A DNA stretch of 11,735 nucleotides from an uncultured Clostridium sp. (GTDB taxonomy: Bacteria > Bacillota > Clostridia > Lachnospirales > Lachnospiraceae). The notes under the pieces are model-generated. The model made no database searches. It had not been told where the DNA came from and was given only the letters and a program-made list of their open reading frames with translations. This document shows, piece after piece, positions 1 to 7,218 of this stretch (its first letter is position 1; the number at the start of each line of letters is the position of its first letter). Location of the stretch: the NCBI GenBank assembly GCA_937902905.1, contig CALELW010000153.1, positions 1-11,735 of the forward strand, in the 5' to 3' direction. Position numbers and translations under genes: made by a program.

Positions 1-1
1 A

Positions 2-112
2 GATTACATTCTTTCGTATCGGAAAAACAAGAAAAAAGGAACCGCACTTCTTTATGTAAAAGGTGTTGGCAATTATTCCGGTACGAAAAAAATGAAATTT
101 AAGATTCGTTGA
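2..112 (+). CDS. C-terminal end of a surface/Ig-like repeat protein (partial)
   Basis: The reading frame is open from base 2 to the TGA at 110-112 and encodes 36 residues; the start lies left of the window. The tail reads GTALLYVKGVGNYSGT followed by KKMKFKIR. The G-x-G-N-Y-x-G-T pattern followed by F-x-I is familiar from the ends of bacterial Ig-like or FN3-like repeats in secreted and surface proteins of Lachnospiraceae. There is no LPxTG anchor, and the protein ends right after the repeat, as the surface protein ending at 9740 also ends on a basic beta-rich domain. The type of protein is inferred from about 25 residues only. The next gene's promoter overlaps the stop codon, so the two are probably transcribed separately. 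Confidence 0.55.
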   Translation, partial: DYILSYRKNKKKGTALLYVKGVGNYSGTKKMKFKIR

Positions 113-137
113 CCGATAGTACAAAAGATGGTACAAT
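109..137 (+). promoter_or_regulatory. Sigma-70/SigA-type promoter for the purM operon
   Basis: TTGACC at 109-114 and TACAAT at 132-137 are separated by exactly 17 bp, and TG at 129-130 forms an extended -10. Each hexamer differs from consensus at one position. Transcription would start near 144, leaving a leader of about 33 nt with no room for a riboswitch. The -35 box contains the TGA stop of the preceding gene. I see no clear PurR operator in the short space available. Confidence 0.75.
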
Positions 138-176
138 GAATTTTGATATGCACAATATATAGGAGGAATTTCAAAA

Positions 177-1208
177 ATGGATTACAAAAAAGCAGGAGTT
201 GACATTGAGGCAGGTTATAAGGCAGTATCGCTGATGAAAGAGCACATTGCATCGACTATGAGACCGGAAGTATTGACGGATATCGGTGGTTTTTCAGGTG
301 CATTTTCAATGAAAAAATTTGTTGGAATGGAAGAACCAACATTGGTTTCCGGTACAGATGGTGTAGGAACAAAACTTAAATTGGCTTTCATTTTGGATAA
401 GCATGATACGATTGGTATTGACTGTGTGGCAATGTGTGTGAATGATATTGCATGTGCCGGTGGTGAACCGCTGTTTTTCTTGGATTATATTGCATGTGGT
501 AAAAATGAGCCGGAAAAAATTGCAAAAATTGTAAGTGGTGTAGCAGACGGATGCCGTCAGGCAGATTCTGCACTGATTGGTGGAGAGACGGCTGAAATGC
601 CTGGTTTTTATCCAATCGATGAGTATGATTTGGCAGGATTTTCTGTTGGTATCGTAGATAAGAAAGATATGATTACCGGCAAAGATTTGAAAGCCGGCGA
701 TGTTTTAGTAGGTATGGCTTCTTCCGGTATTCACAGTAATGGTTATTCACTGGTCCGCAGTGTATTTTCCATGAAGGAAGAAACATTAAACCAGAAATAT
801 GAATCTCTTGAAAGTGACCTGACTTTGGGTGAGACACTTCTTACTCCGACAAAGATTTATGTCAAAGCACTCCGTCAGATTAAAGAGGCAGGTGTGCGGA
901 TTAAAGCATGCAGCCATATCACAGGCGGTGGATTCTATGAGAACATTCCCAGAATGTTAAAAGAAGGAACTCATGCAAAAATTAAAAAAGACAGTTTTGT
1001 GATTCCACCTATTTTCAAAATGCTGGCATCCGATGGTTCGATTGCAGAAGAGGCAATGTTTAATACATATAACATGGGCGTTGGTATGATTACAGCAGTG
1101 GATAAACAGGACGTTGATAAGACGGTAGAGGCAATCAAAGCAGCCGGAGAGACACCTTATATCATGGGTGAAATCGTAGATGGCGAGAAAGGAATTACGT
1201 TATGCTAA
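177..1208 (+). CDS. purM: Phosphoribosylformylglycinamidine cyclo-ligase (AIR synthetase)
   Basis: PurM closes the imidazole ring of formylglycinamidine ribonucleotide using ATP to give aminoimidazole ribonucleotide, the fifth step of cytosolic de novo purine synthesis. The 343 residues match the usual family length. Family signatures are visible in order: the N-terminal DYKKAGVDIEAG segment, SGTDGVGTK at 58-66 (glycine-rich nucleotide-binding region), VNDIACAGGEP at 88-98, GGETAEMPG at 135-143, ASSGIHSNGYSLVR at 181-194 and HITGGGFYENIPR at 247-259. The ATG at 177 has a strong AGGAGG at 161-166, ten bases upstream, and sits just downstream of the promoter at 109-137. The 3' end overlaps purN by 7 nt, implying translational coupling. 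Nothing looks truncated or unusual. Confidence 0.97.
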   Translation: MDYKKAGVDIEAGYKAVSLMKEHIASTMRPEVLTDIGGFSGAFSMKKFVGMEEPTLVSGTDGVGTKLKLAFILDKHDTIGIDCVAMCVNDIACAGGEPLFFLDYIACGKNEPEKIAKIVSGVADGCRQADSALIGGETAEMPGFYPIDEYDLAGFSVGIVDKKDMITGKDLKAGDVLVGMASSGIHSNGYSLVRSVFSMKEETLNQKYESLESDLTLGETLLTPTKIYVKALRQIKEAGVRIKACSHITGGGFYENIPRMLKEGTHAKIKKDSFVIPPIFKMLASDGSIAEEAMFNTYNMGVGMITAVDKQDVDKTVEAIKAAGETPYIMGEIVDGEKGITLC

Positions 1209-1825
1209 GAGCAGCCGTTTGTGTATCCGGTGGCGGAACAAATCTTCAGGCAATTATTGATGCAGTAGCGGCGGGCACGATTACAAATACGGAGCTTGCA
1301 CTTGTTATCAGTAATAAGCCGGGGGCGTATGCCTTAGAGCGTGCGAAAAAGGCAGGGATTTCATCGGAAGTCCTTGTTCCGAAAGATTACGAAGACCGAA
1401 ATGCTTTTGGCGAAGCGCTGATTCGCTGTTTAAATGACAAACAGATTGATTTAGTTGTGTTAGCCGGATATCTTGTGATTTTGCCGGAGAATTTTGTAAA
1501 AGCGTTTGAAGGCCGTATCATAAATATTCATCCATCGTTGATTCCGTCGCACTGCGGTGCCGGATATTATGGACTTAAGGTACATGAAAGCGTTTTGGCA
1601 AGAGGAAATAAAGTGACAGGGGCAACGGTTCATTTTGTTGATGAGGGAACCGACAGCGGTCCGATTATTTCACAAAAAGCAGTAGAAGTGCTTGATGATG
1701 ACACGCCGGAAGTCTTACAGAAACGTGTGATGGAGCAGGCAGAATGGAAAATTCTTCCAGAAGCAATTGATTTAATTGCCAATGGTAAATTAGAAATTGT
1801 GGATGGAATTGTAAAACGTAAATAA
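1202..1825 (+). CDS. purN: Phosphoribosylglycinamide formyltransferase
   Basis: PurN transfers the formyl group of 10-formyltetrahydrofolate to glycinamide ribonucleotide, the third step of purine synthesis. The 207-residue protein has SGGGTNLQ at 9-16 (phosphate-binding loop) and the catalytic set Asn108 and His110 in NIHPSLIP, plus Asp151 in the EGTDSGP segment. The stretch after NIHPS (SHCGAGYYGLKVHE) follows the form I associate with clostridial enzymes rather than the E. coli sequence. The start codon lies inside the last codons of purM (7 nt overlap), with AAAGGA at 1188-1193 as a plausible ribosome binding site, so translation is probably coupled. Eighteen bases separate it from purD, whose product supplies its substrate. 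Confidence 0.97.
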   Translation: MLRAAVCVSGGGTNLQAIIDAVAAGTITNTELALVISNKPGAYALERAKKAGISSEVLVPKDYEDRNAFGEALIRCLNDKQIDLVVLAGYLVILPENFVKAFEGRIINIHPSLIPSHCGAGYYGLKVHESVLARGNKVTGATVHFVDEGTDSGPIISQKAVEVLDDDTPEVLQKRVMEQAEWKILPEAIDLIANGKLEIVDGIVKRK

Positions 1826-1830
1826 CAGTT

Positions 1831-1846
1831 AGGAGGATATCTCGTG
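1831..1846 (+). promoter_or_regulatory. Ribosome binding site and GTG start of purD
   Basis: AGGAGG at 1831-1836 stands 7 bases before the GTG at 1844-1846. The encoded start MKVLIVGSGGREHAIA is the expected N-terminus of PurD, so the GTG is the true initiation codon. Confidence 0.85.
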
Positions 1847-3115
1847 AAAGTTCTTATTGTAGGAAGCGGTGGCCGTGAACATGCCATTGCAGCAAGTGTA
1901 GCAAAAAGTAATCAAGTGGAAAAAATATATTGTGCACCGGGAAATGCCGGAATCGGACAGATTGCAGAGTGTGTTGATATTACCGCAATGGAATTTGATA
2001 AATTGGCTGATTTTGCTGAAAAAAATCAGATTGATTTGACAATTATCGGTATGGATGACCCTCTGGTAGGTGGAGTGGTTGATGTGTTTGAGGCACGTGG
2101 ACTCCGCGTGTTCGGACCGAGAAAAAATGCAGCGATTATCGAAGGCTCCAAAGCATTTTCAAAAGATTTGATGAAGAAATACAACATTCCTACGGCAGCC
2201 TATGAGAACTTTACGAATCCGGATGAGGCACTTGCTTATCTTGAGACGGCAAAAATGCCAATCGTTTTGAAAGCAGACGGGCTTGCACTTGGAAAGGGTG
2301 TTTTGATTTGCAACAACTTAGAAGAAGCAAAAGCCGGTGTTAAGACATTAATGTTAGACAAGCAGTTTGGTGATGCCGGAAATGAAATTGTTATTGAAGA
2401 GTTTATGACCGGACGAGAGGTATCCGTGCTTTGTTACTGTGATGGTACACATATCAAACCAATGACAAGTGCACAGGACCACAAACGTGCCAAAGATGGT
2501 GATAAGGGATTAAATACCGGTGGAATGGGTACTTTCTCACCAAGTCCGTTTTATACGGATGAAGTTCAGAAATTCTGTGAGGAAAAAGTATATCAGCCTA
2601 CGATGGATGCGATGAAAAAAGAAGGTAGAGATTTTGTCGGAATTTTGTTTGTTGGCTTGATGCTTACAGAAGATGGACCAAAAGTATTAGAGTACAATGC
2701 CAGATTTGGTGATCCGGAGGCTCAGGTCGTTCTTCCACGTATGAAAAATGATATTATTGATGTGATGAATGCCTGCATTGACGGTAAACTCGATGAGATT
2801 GACCTTCAGTTTGAGGACAATGCAGCGGTTTGTGTTGTACTTGCTTCCGATGGTTATCCGGAGCATTACGAAAAAGGCAAAGTAATCACAGGTTTTGAAA
2901 ACTTTGATGGTAAAGATGGTTATTATGTATTCCATGCCGGCACGAAACTGACAGATAAGGGCATCGTGACAAATGGCGGCCGCGTACTTGGTGTGACGGC
3001 AAAGGGAAAAGATTTGAAAGAGGCAAGAAAGAACGCATATGAAGCGACGAACTGGATTGATTTTTCAAATAAGTATATGAGACATGATATCGGAAAAGCA
3101 ATTGATGAGGCGTAA
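1844..3115 (+). CDS. purD: Phosphoribosylamine--glycine ligase (GAR synthetase)
   Basis: PurD joins phosphoribosylamine and glycine with ATP, the second step of purine synthesis. The 423 residues are the normal full length. Visible landmarks are GSGGREH at 7-13 (N-terminal domain), the ATP-grasp segment KADGLALGKGV at 143-153, NTGGMGTFSPSPF from about 224, EYNARFGDPE at 283-292 (metal and ATP-binding acidic residues of the ATP-grasp fold) and GGRVLGV at 378-384 in the C-terminal domain. Translation begins at GTG behind a strong AGGAGG. It lies 18 nt after purN and 34 nt before glyA. GlyA makes the glycine consumed here, which explains the pairing. Confidence 0.97.
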   Translation: MKVLIVGSGGREHAIAASVAKSNQVEKIYCAPGNAGIGQIAECVDITAMEFDKLADFAEKNQIDLTIIGMDDPLVGGVVDVFEARGLRVFGPRKNAAIIEGSKAFSKDLMKKYNIPTAAYENFTNPDEALAYLETAKMPIVLKADGLALGKGVLICNNLEEAKAGVKTLMLDKQFGDAGNEIVIEEFMTGREVSVLCYCDGTHIKPMTSAQDHKRAKDGDKGLNTGGMGTFSPSPFYTDEVQKFCEEKVYQPTMDAMKKEGRDFVGILFVGLMLTEDGPKVLEYNARFGDPEAQVVLPRMKNDIIDVMNACIDGKLDEIDLQFEDNAAVCVVLASDGYPEHYEKGKVITGFENFDGKDGYYVFHAGTKLTDKGIVTNGGRVLGVTAKGKDLKEARKNAYEATNWIDFSNKYMRHDIGKAIDEA

Positions 3116-3149
3116 AACGCTTTACAATAAATAAAAAAGGAGAGAATTT

Positions 3150-4388
3150 ATGTATTCATTTGATGAGGTAAAAAATGCCGATCCTGAATTGGCAAAAGCA
3201 ATGGAACAGGAAACCGGTCGTCAGAATGACCACATTGAGTTAATCGCTTCGGAAAACTTTGTCAGCAAAGCCGTTATGGCTGCCATGGGAAGCACACTGA
3301 CAAACAAATACGCAGAAGGTTATCCGGGCAAACGTTATTACGGCGGATGCCAGTATGTGGACATCGTAGAAGATTTGGCAAGAGACCGCGCAAAAAAACT
3401 GTTTGGCTGTACTTACGCAAATGTTCAGCCTCATTCCGGTGCTCAGGCAAACATGGCTGTATTCTTTGCTTTGGTTAAACCGGGCGAGACGGTTATGGGA
3501 ATGAACCTTGACCACGGCGGACATCTTTCTCATGGAAGCCCGGCAAATATTTCCGGAACTTATTATCACATCGTACCGTATGGTGTAAATGACGCGGGAT
3601 TTATTGATTATGATGAAGTAGAGCGCATTGCCAAAGAGTGCAAACCGAAAATGATTATTGCCGGTGCAAGTGCTTACTGCCGTAAGATTGATTTCAAGAG
3701 ATTCCGTGAAATCGCAGATGAAGTTGGTGCTTATCTGATGGTAGATATGGCTCATATTGCAGGACTGGTTGCTTCCGGTTATCATGAAAGCCCGATTCCA
3801 TATGCTCATGTAACGACAACGACAACACATAAAACACTGCGTGGACCGCGTGGCGGTATGATTCTTTCTTCTGAAGAATTTGCCACGGAGCATAAGTTAA
3901 ATAAAGCAATTTTCCCTGGTATTCAGGGTGGTCCTTTGATGCATGTGATTGCTGCTAAAGCACTTTGCTTCAAAGAAGCATTAGACCCAAGCTTTAAAGA
4001 GTATGGAAAACGTATCATTGATAATGCACAGGCTCTCTGCAAAGGATTGCAGAAACGCGGCATTGATATTGTTTCCGGCGGTACGGACAACCACTTGATG
4101 TTAGTTGATTTGGCTGCCAAAGGTCTGACGGGTAAAGAAGTAGAAAAATGGCTGGATGATGCTAATATCACAGCAAATAAGAATACAATTCCAAATGATC
4201 CACAGTCTCCATTTGTAACAAGTGGTATTCGTCTGGGAACAGCAGCGGTTTCAAGCCGTGGCATGAATCCGGATGATATGGATCAGATTGCTGAGGCAAT
4301 TGCAATGCTGATTGATGACCATGAAGCAAATACAGAAAAAGCAAAGGCAATTGTTAAGGAATTGACAGATAAGTACCCATTGTACTAG
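3150..4388 (+). CDS. glyA: Serine hydroxymethyltransferase
   Basis: GlyA is a cytosolic pyridoxal-phosphate enzyme that converts serine and tetrahydrofolate to glycine and 5,10-methylene-tetrahydrofolate. The 412 residues are typical. The N-terminal ELIASENFVS (30-39), the TNKYAEGYPGKRYYGG segment (51-66), PHSGAQANMAVF (94-105) and LDHGGHLSHG (120-129) are all family signatures. The PLP-binding lysine is Lys228 within VTTTTTHKTLRGPRGG (221-236). Asp199 and His202 in MVDMAHIAG match the conserved cofactor-contacting residues. AGGAGA around 3138-3143 serves the ATG at 3150. As last gene of the pur cluster it supplies glycine for PurD and one-carbon units that become the PurN formyl donor. A hairpin follows 33 nt after the stop. 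Confidence 0.97.
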   Translation: MYSFDEVKNADPELAKAMEQETGRQNDHIELIASENFVSKAVMAAMGSTLTNKYAEGYPGKRYYGGCQYVDIVEDLARDRAKKLFGCTYANVQPHSGAQANMAVFFALVKPGETVMGMNLDHGGHLSHGSPANISGTYYHIVPYGVNDAGFIDYDEVERIAKECKPKMIIAGASAYCRKIDFKRFREIADEVGAYLMVDMAHIAGLVASGYHESPIPYAHVTTTTTHKTLRGPRGGMILSSEEFATEHKLNKAIFPGIQGGPLMHVIAAKALCFKEALDPSFKEYGKRIIDNAQALCKGLQKRGIDIVSGGTDNHLMLVDLAAKGLTGKEVEKWLDDANITANKNTIPNDPQSPFVTSGIRLGTAAVSSRGMNPDDMDQIAEAIAMLIDDHEANTEKAKAIVKELTDKYPLY

Positions 4389-4420
4389 AATCGTGTGTAA
4401 CATTTTTATAGAACAAAACA

Positions 4421-4450
4421 GTAAGTCTGGGCGTATCTGCCCAGACTTAT
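4421..4450 (+). terminator. Strong hairpin after glyA (possible weak terminator)
   Basis: Bases 4422-4432 (TAAGTCTGGGC) pair perfectly with 4439-4449 (GCCCAGACTTA) around the 6-nt loop GTATCT. A G-U pair at 4421/4450 can extend the 11-bp stem. The following bases are TGATTTACG, so there is no real U-tract on the + strand. On the - strand the downstream run is also interrupted. It could be a weak or factor-assisted terminator at the end of the purMND-glyA unit, or a 3'-end stabilising or processing hairpin that lets some transcripts continue into the LUD gene. The stem ends 7 nt before the GAGGAG ribosome binding site of that gene. Confidence 0.5.
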
Positions 4451-4470
4451 GATTTACGAGGAGTGATTCG

Positions 4471-5112
4471 ATGCAGGAAGCAAAAAAGACGGCAAACCGT
4501 ATGCTGGCGGAGAAGATGATTGAAAAATTAAAGTTACGCCGGATGGAAGGATTTTATGTAGAAACAAAAGAAGAAGCATTAGCACTTGTGAAGGAAAAGT
4601 TTCTTACACAGGGAAAATCGGTTTGTTATGGAGGCTCTGTTACCTTACAGGAAACCGGGATTATGGACTGGCTGAAAGAAAGTCCCTGCGATGTAATCGA
4701 CCGCACCGCATTTTCTACGCCGGAAGAGGAAAAAGAAATTAAGGCAAGAATGATTAATTCTGATTATTTTCTTATGAGTACAAATGCGATTACCACAGAC
4801 GGTGAGCTGATTAATATTGATGGCAGGGCAAATCGTGTGAGCTTTCTCTGTTATGGACCGGAAAATGTACTTGTGATTGCCGGTATGAATAAAGTGGTAA
4901 CAGATGTAGAGTCGGGGCTGAAACGGGTTCGTCTTACTGCCTGCCCGCCAAATGCAGTCCGATTGAACAAAAAAACACCTTGTGCAGTGAATGGTGAGTG
5001 TGGAAACTGCTACGGTGAGGACTGTATCTGCAGTCAGTTTGTAGTGACAAGGCGCAGTGGAGTGAAAAATCGAATCAAAGTTATTTTGGTTGGCGAAGAA
5101 TTAGGATACTAG
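4471..5112 (+). CDS. LUD-domain protein (LutC/YkgG-like, orphan)
   Basis: The 213-residue protein matches the pattern of single-domain LUD (DUF162) proteins often labelled lactate utilization protein. An N-terminal helical stretch is followed by VCYGGSVTLQETGI (51-64), the characteristic TNAITTDGELINIDGRANRVS region (104-124) and VIAGMNKVV (135-143). The C-terminus carries a Cys cluster (Cys171, 177, 180, 185, 187) in the order C-x5-C-x2-C-x4-C-x-C, with Cys158 further upstream. This could bind a metal or Fe-S centre, which is inference. In LutABC systems the LUD protein works with iron-sulfur partners in lactate oxidation, but no lutA or lutB is present here, so a lactate role is unproven. 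GAGGAG at 4458-4463 supports the ATG at 4471. The gene ends 11 nt before topB, suggesting co-transcription. Confidence 0.85.
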   Translation: MQEAKKTANRMLAEKMIEKLKLRRMEGFYVETKEEALALVKEKFLTQGKSVCYGGSVTLQETGIMDWLKESPCDVIDRTAFSTPEEEKEIKARMINSDYFLMSTNAITTDGELINIDGRANRVSFLCYGPENVLVIAGMNKVVTDVESGLKRVRLTACPPNAVRLNKKTPCAVNGECGNCYGEDCICSQFVVTRRSGVKNRIKVILVGEELGY

Positions 5113-5123
5113 AGAGTGAGAGC

Positions 5124-7190
5124 ATGGCAAAACGAGTTTTTATAGCAGAGAAACCAAGTGTGGCGCAGGAGTTTGCCCGCATATTAAAGGTAAATGGAAG
5201 ACGGGGAGATGGATATCTTGAGTCGGAAGATACGATTGTGACATGGTGTGTCGGTCATTTGGTGACGATGAGTTATCCGGAAGTTTATGATGCCGCTTTG
5301 AAAAAATGGTCGTTAGATACTCTTCCTTTTTTACCGGAGAAGTTTTTATATGAAGTAATTCCCAGTGTGAAAAAGCAGTTTGATACGGTCAGTTATCTTT
5401 TGAACCGTGAGGATGTAGACACCATTTACATTTGTACTGACTCCGGGCGGGAAGGAGAATACATTTACCGCCTGGTAGACCAGATGGCGCACGTTTCTGC
5501 TGACAAAAAGAAACTTCGTGTGTGGATTGATTCCCAGACGGAAGAAGAAATATTACGCGGAATCCGCGAGGCAAAGCCGATGGCTGAATATGATAATATC
5601 AGCAGTTCGGCTTATTTGCGTGCCAAAGAAGATTATCTGATGGGAATTAATTTCTCACGTGTTTTGTCTTTGAAATATGGATTTTGGCTGAATGATACGT
5701 TAAAGGGGCAGAAGTGGACGTCAGTGTCTGTTGGACGTGTGATGACTTGTGTGCTTGGCATGGTGGTAAAACGTGAAATGCAGATTCGTGATTTTGTCAA
5801 AACGCCGTTTTATCGTGTGATTGGTAATTTTGAGTTACAGGGCAAAAAATTTCAGGGAGAATGGAAGGCGGTAGAAGGCTCGAAATATTATCAGTCACCG
5901 GCTCTTTACAAAGAAAATGGTTTTAAAGAAAAGGAAAATGCGCTGGCTTTGATTGATTCTCTGATGCAGCCGGAGCCGGTTCCATCAGAAATTGAGCAGG
6001 TCGCAAAGAAGAAGGAAAAGAAAAATCCGCCTCTTTTATTTAATCTGGCGGAACTTCAGAACACCGCCTCAAAACTTTTTAAAATCAGTCCGGATGAAAC
6101 CCTTTCGGTTGTTCAGGAACTTTATGAGAAAAAGTTAGTAACGTATCCGCGTACTGATGCCCGTGTTCTTTCCAGTGCGGTGGCAAAGGAAATCGGAAAA
6201 AACTTAAATGGACTGCAGGGGTATCCGGTGACGGCATCGTTCCTGCCTTATATTTCGCAAAACCAGACATATAAGGGGCTTGAGAAAACACGGTATGTAA
6301 ACGACAAACAGATTACCGACCACTATGCGATTATTCCGACCGGTCAAGGGTTAAGCGCACTTTCGCGTCTGGGAGAGTTACAGACAAAGATGTATGAAGT
6401 AATTGTGCGCCGTTTTCTTAGTATCTTTTATCCGCCTGCGGTATATCAGAAGCTAAATGTAACGGTAAAGGCCGGAGAGGAACGTTTTTTTACATCAACA
6501 AAAGTTCTTTTGGAAGAAGGATTTTTGCCTGTTACCCAGTATTCTTTTACGAAAAAGAAGAACCCGGATGAGATTCTGTCGGCAGAAGAAAAAGAAGAGG
6601 AAAAAGAGGAAAGTTTTGACTTAAAAGAGGTACTCAATCTCTTAAAAAAAGGCACCTCTGTTTCCCTTACTGAATGTTCGGTAAAAGAGGGGGAGACTTC
6701 CCCGCCAAAACGGTATAATTCGGGTTCTATGATTTTGGCAATGGAAAATGCCGGGCAGCTTATTGAGAATGAAGAACTGCGAGAGCAGATTAAGGGAAGC
6801 GGCATTGGCACAAGTGCAACGAGAGCGGAAATTTTGAAGAAATTATTTTCCATTGAATATCTGAATCTGAACAAAAAGAATCAGATTATTACACCGACGC
6901 TAAAGGGCGAACTTGTCTATGGCATCGTATTTTGTTCCATGCCGGAAATGATTTCGCCGAATTTGACGGCAAGCTGGGAGAAGGGCTTAACCGGTGTGGC
7001 GGATGGTTCAATCAGCGAGGGTGACTATATGAAAAAACTCGAAGCCTTTGTGCAGCAGGTAGTACAACGTGCAAAAGGCGGCGATTACCGTGCAAAACTG
7101 AATTCTTTTTATCGTTCGGTGCAGCCTCACCATGCAGGGGAAAATAAGAAAAAACGAACCACAAGAAAGAAGAAAACGACGAAGGCGTAA
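5124..7190 (+). CDS. topB: DNA topoisomerase III (type IA)
   Basis: Type IA topoisomerases cut and rejoin one DNA strand through a tyrosine to relax or decatenate DNA. The 688-residue protein starts with MAKRVFIAEKPSVAQEFARIL, the Toprim N-terminus including Glu9. The acidic Toprim motif is TDSGREGE at 105-112, with Gly in place of the middle acid, as in DAGREGE-type Firmicute enzymes. SVGRVMTCVLGMVV (202-215) occupies the place of the usual GRVQTPTL box. The active-site tyrosine is Tyr341 in LVTYPRTDAR, and HYAIIPTG lies at 400-407. IKGSGIGTSATRAEILKKL is the conserved segment further on. An acidic EEKEEEKEE insert lies near residue 490. There is no zinc-finger domain; the last 15 residues form a Lys/Arg-rich tail that could bind DNA. 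The ribosome binding site is weak (GAGTGAG). Confidence 0.95.
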   Translation: MAKRVFIAEKPSVAQEFARILKVNGRRGDGYLESEDTIVTWCVGHLVTMSYPEVYDAALKKWSLDTLPFLPEKFLYEVIPSVKKQFDTVSYLLNREDVDTIYICTDSGREGEYIYRLVDQMAHVSADKKKLRVWIDSQTEEEILRGIREAKPMAEYDNISSSAYLRAKEDYLMGINFSRVLSLKYGFWLNDTLKGQKWTSVSVGRVMTCVLGMVVKREMQIRDFVKTPFYRVIGNFELQGKKFQGEWKAVEGSKYYQSPALYKENGFKEKENALALIDSLMQPEPVPSEIEQVAKKKEKKNPPLLFNLAELQNTASKLFKISPDETLSVVQELYEKKLVTYPRTDARVLSSAVAKEIGKNLNGLQGYPVTASFLPYISQNQTYKGLEKTRYVNDKQITDHYAIIPTGQGLSALSRLGELQTKMYEVIVRRFLSIFYPPAVYQKLNVTVKAGEERFFTSTKVLLEEGFLPVTQYSFTKKKNPDEILSAEEKEEEKEESFDLKEVLNLLKKGTSVSLTECSVKEGETSPPKRYNSGSMILAMENAGQLIENEELREQIKGSGIGTSATRAEILKKLFSIEYLNLNKKNQIITPTLKGELVYGIVFCSMPEMISPNLTASWEKGLTGVADGSISEGDYMKKLEAFVQQVVQRAKGGDYRAKLNSFYRSVQPHHAGENKKKRTTRKKKTTKA

Positions 7191-7201
7191 AGTGAAAATG
7201 G

Positions 7202-7218
7202 AAAGGAGACATAAGATG
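7202..7218 (+). promoter_or_regulatory. Ribosome binding site that fixes the surface-protein start
   Basis: AAAGGAG at 7202-7208 lies 7 bases before the ATG at 7216-7218. This start leads directly into a standard signal peptide. In-frame ATGs at 7132 (inside topB) and 7198 lack such a site and would add a very basic extension before the signal peptide. Confidence 0.8.

Noticed and set aside
138..176. Purine riboswitch in the purM leader
   Set aside because: The leader is only about 33 nt, too short for an aptamer, and no such stem pattern is present.
3240..3893. Long open frame antisense to glyA (217 codons)
   Set aside because: It lies wholly opposite a conserved enzyme gene, has no domain-like sequence and no ribosome binding site of note.
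4380..4412. Possible promoter before the LUD gene (TTGTAC with TTTATA/TATAGA)
   Set aside because: Spacing is 19-21 bp and both boxes are weak; not convincing.
5436..5459. Topoisomerase Toprim motif TDSGREGE lacking the middle acidic residue
   Set aside because: The DAGREGE-type motif is known in Firmicute TopB proteins, so this is a clade feature and not a defect.
7132..7215. Longer start for the leucine-rich protein, overlapping topB
   Set aside because: It would place 28 basic residues before the signal peptide and has no ribosome binding site; ATG 7216 with AAAGGAG is clearly better.
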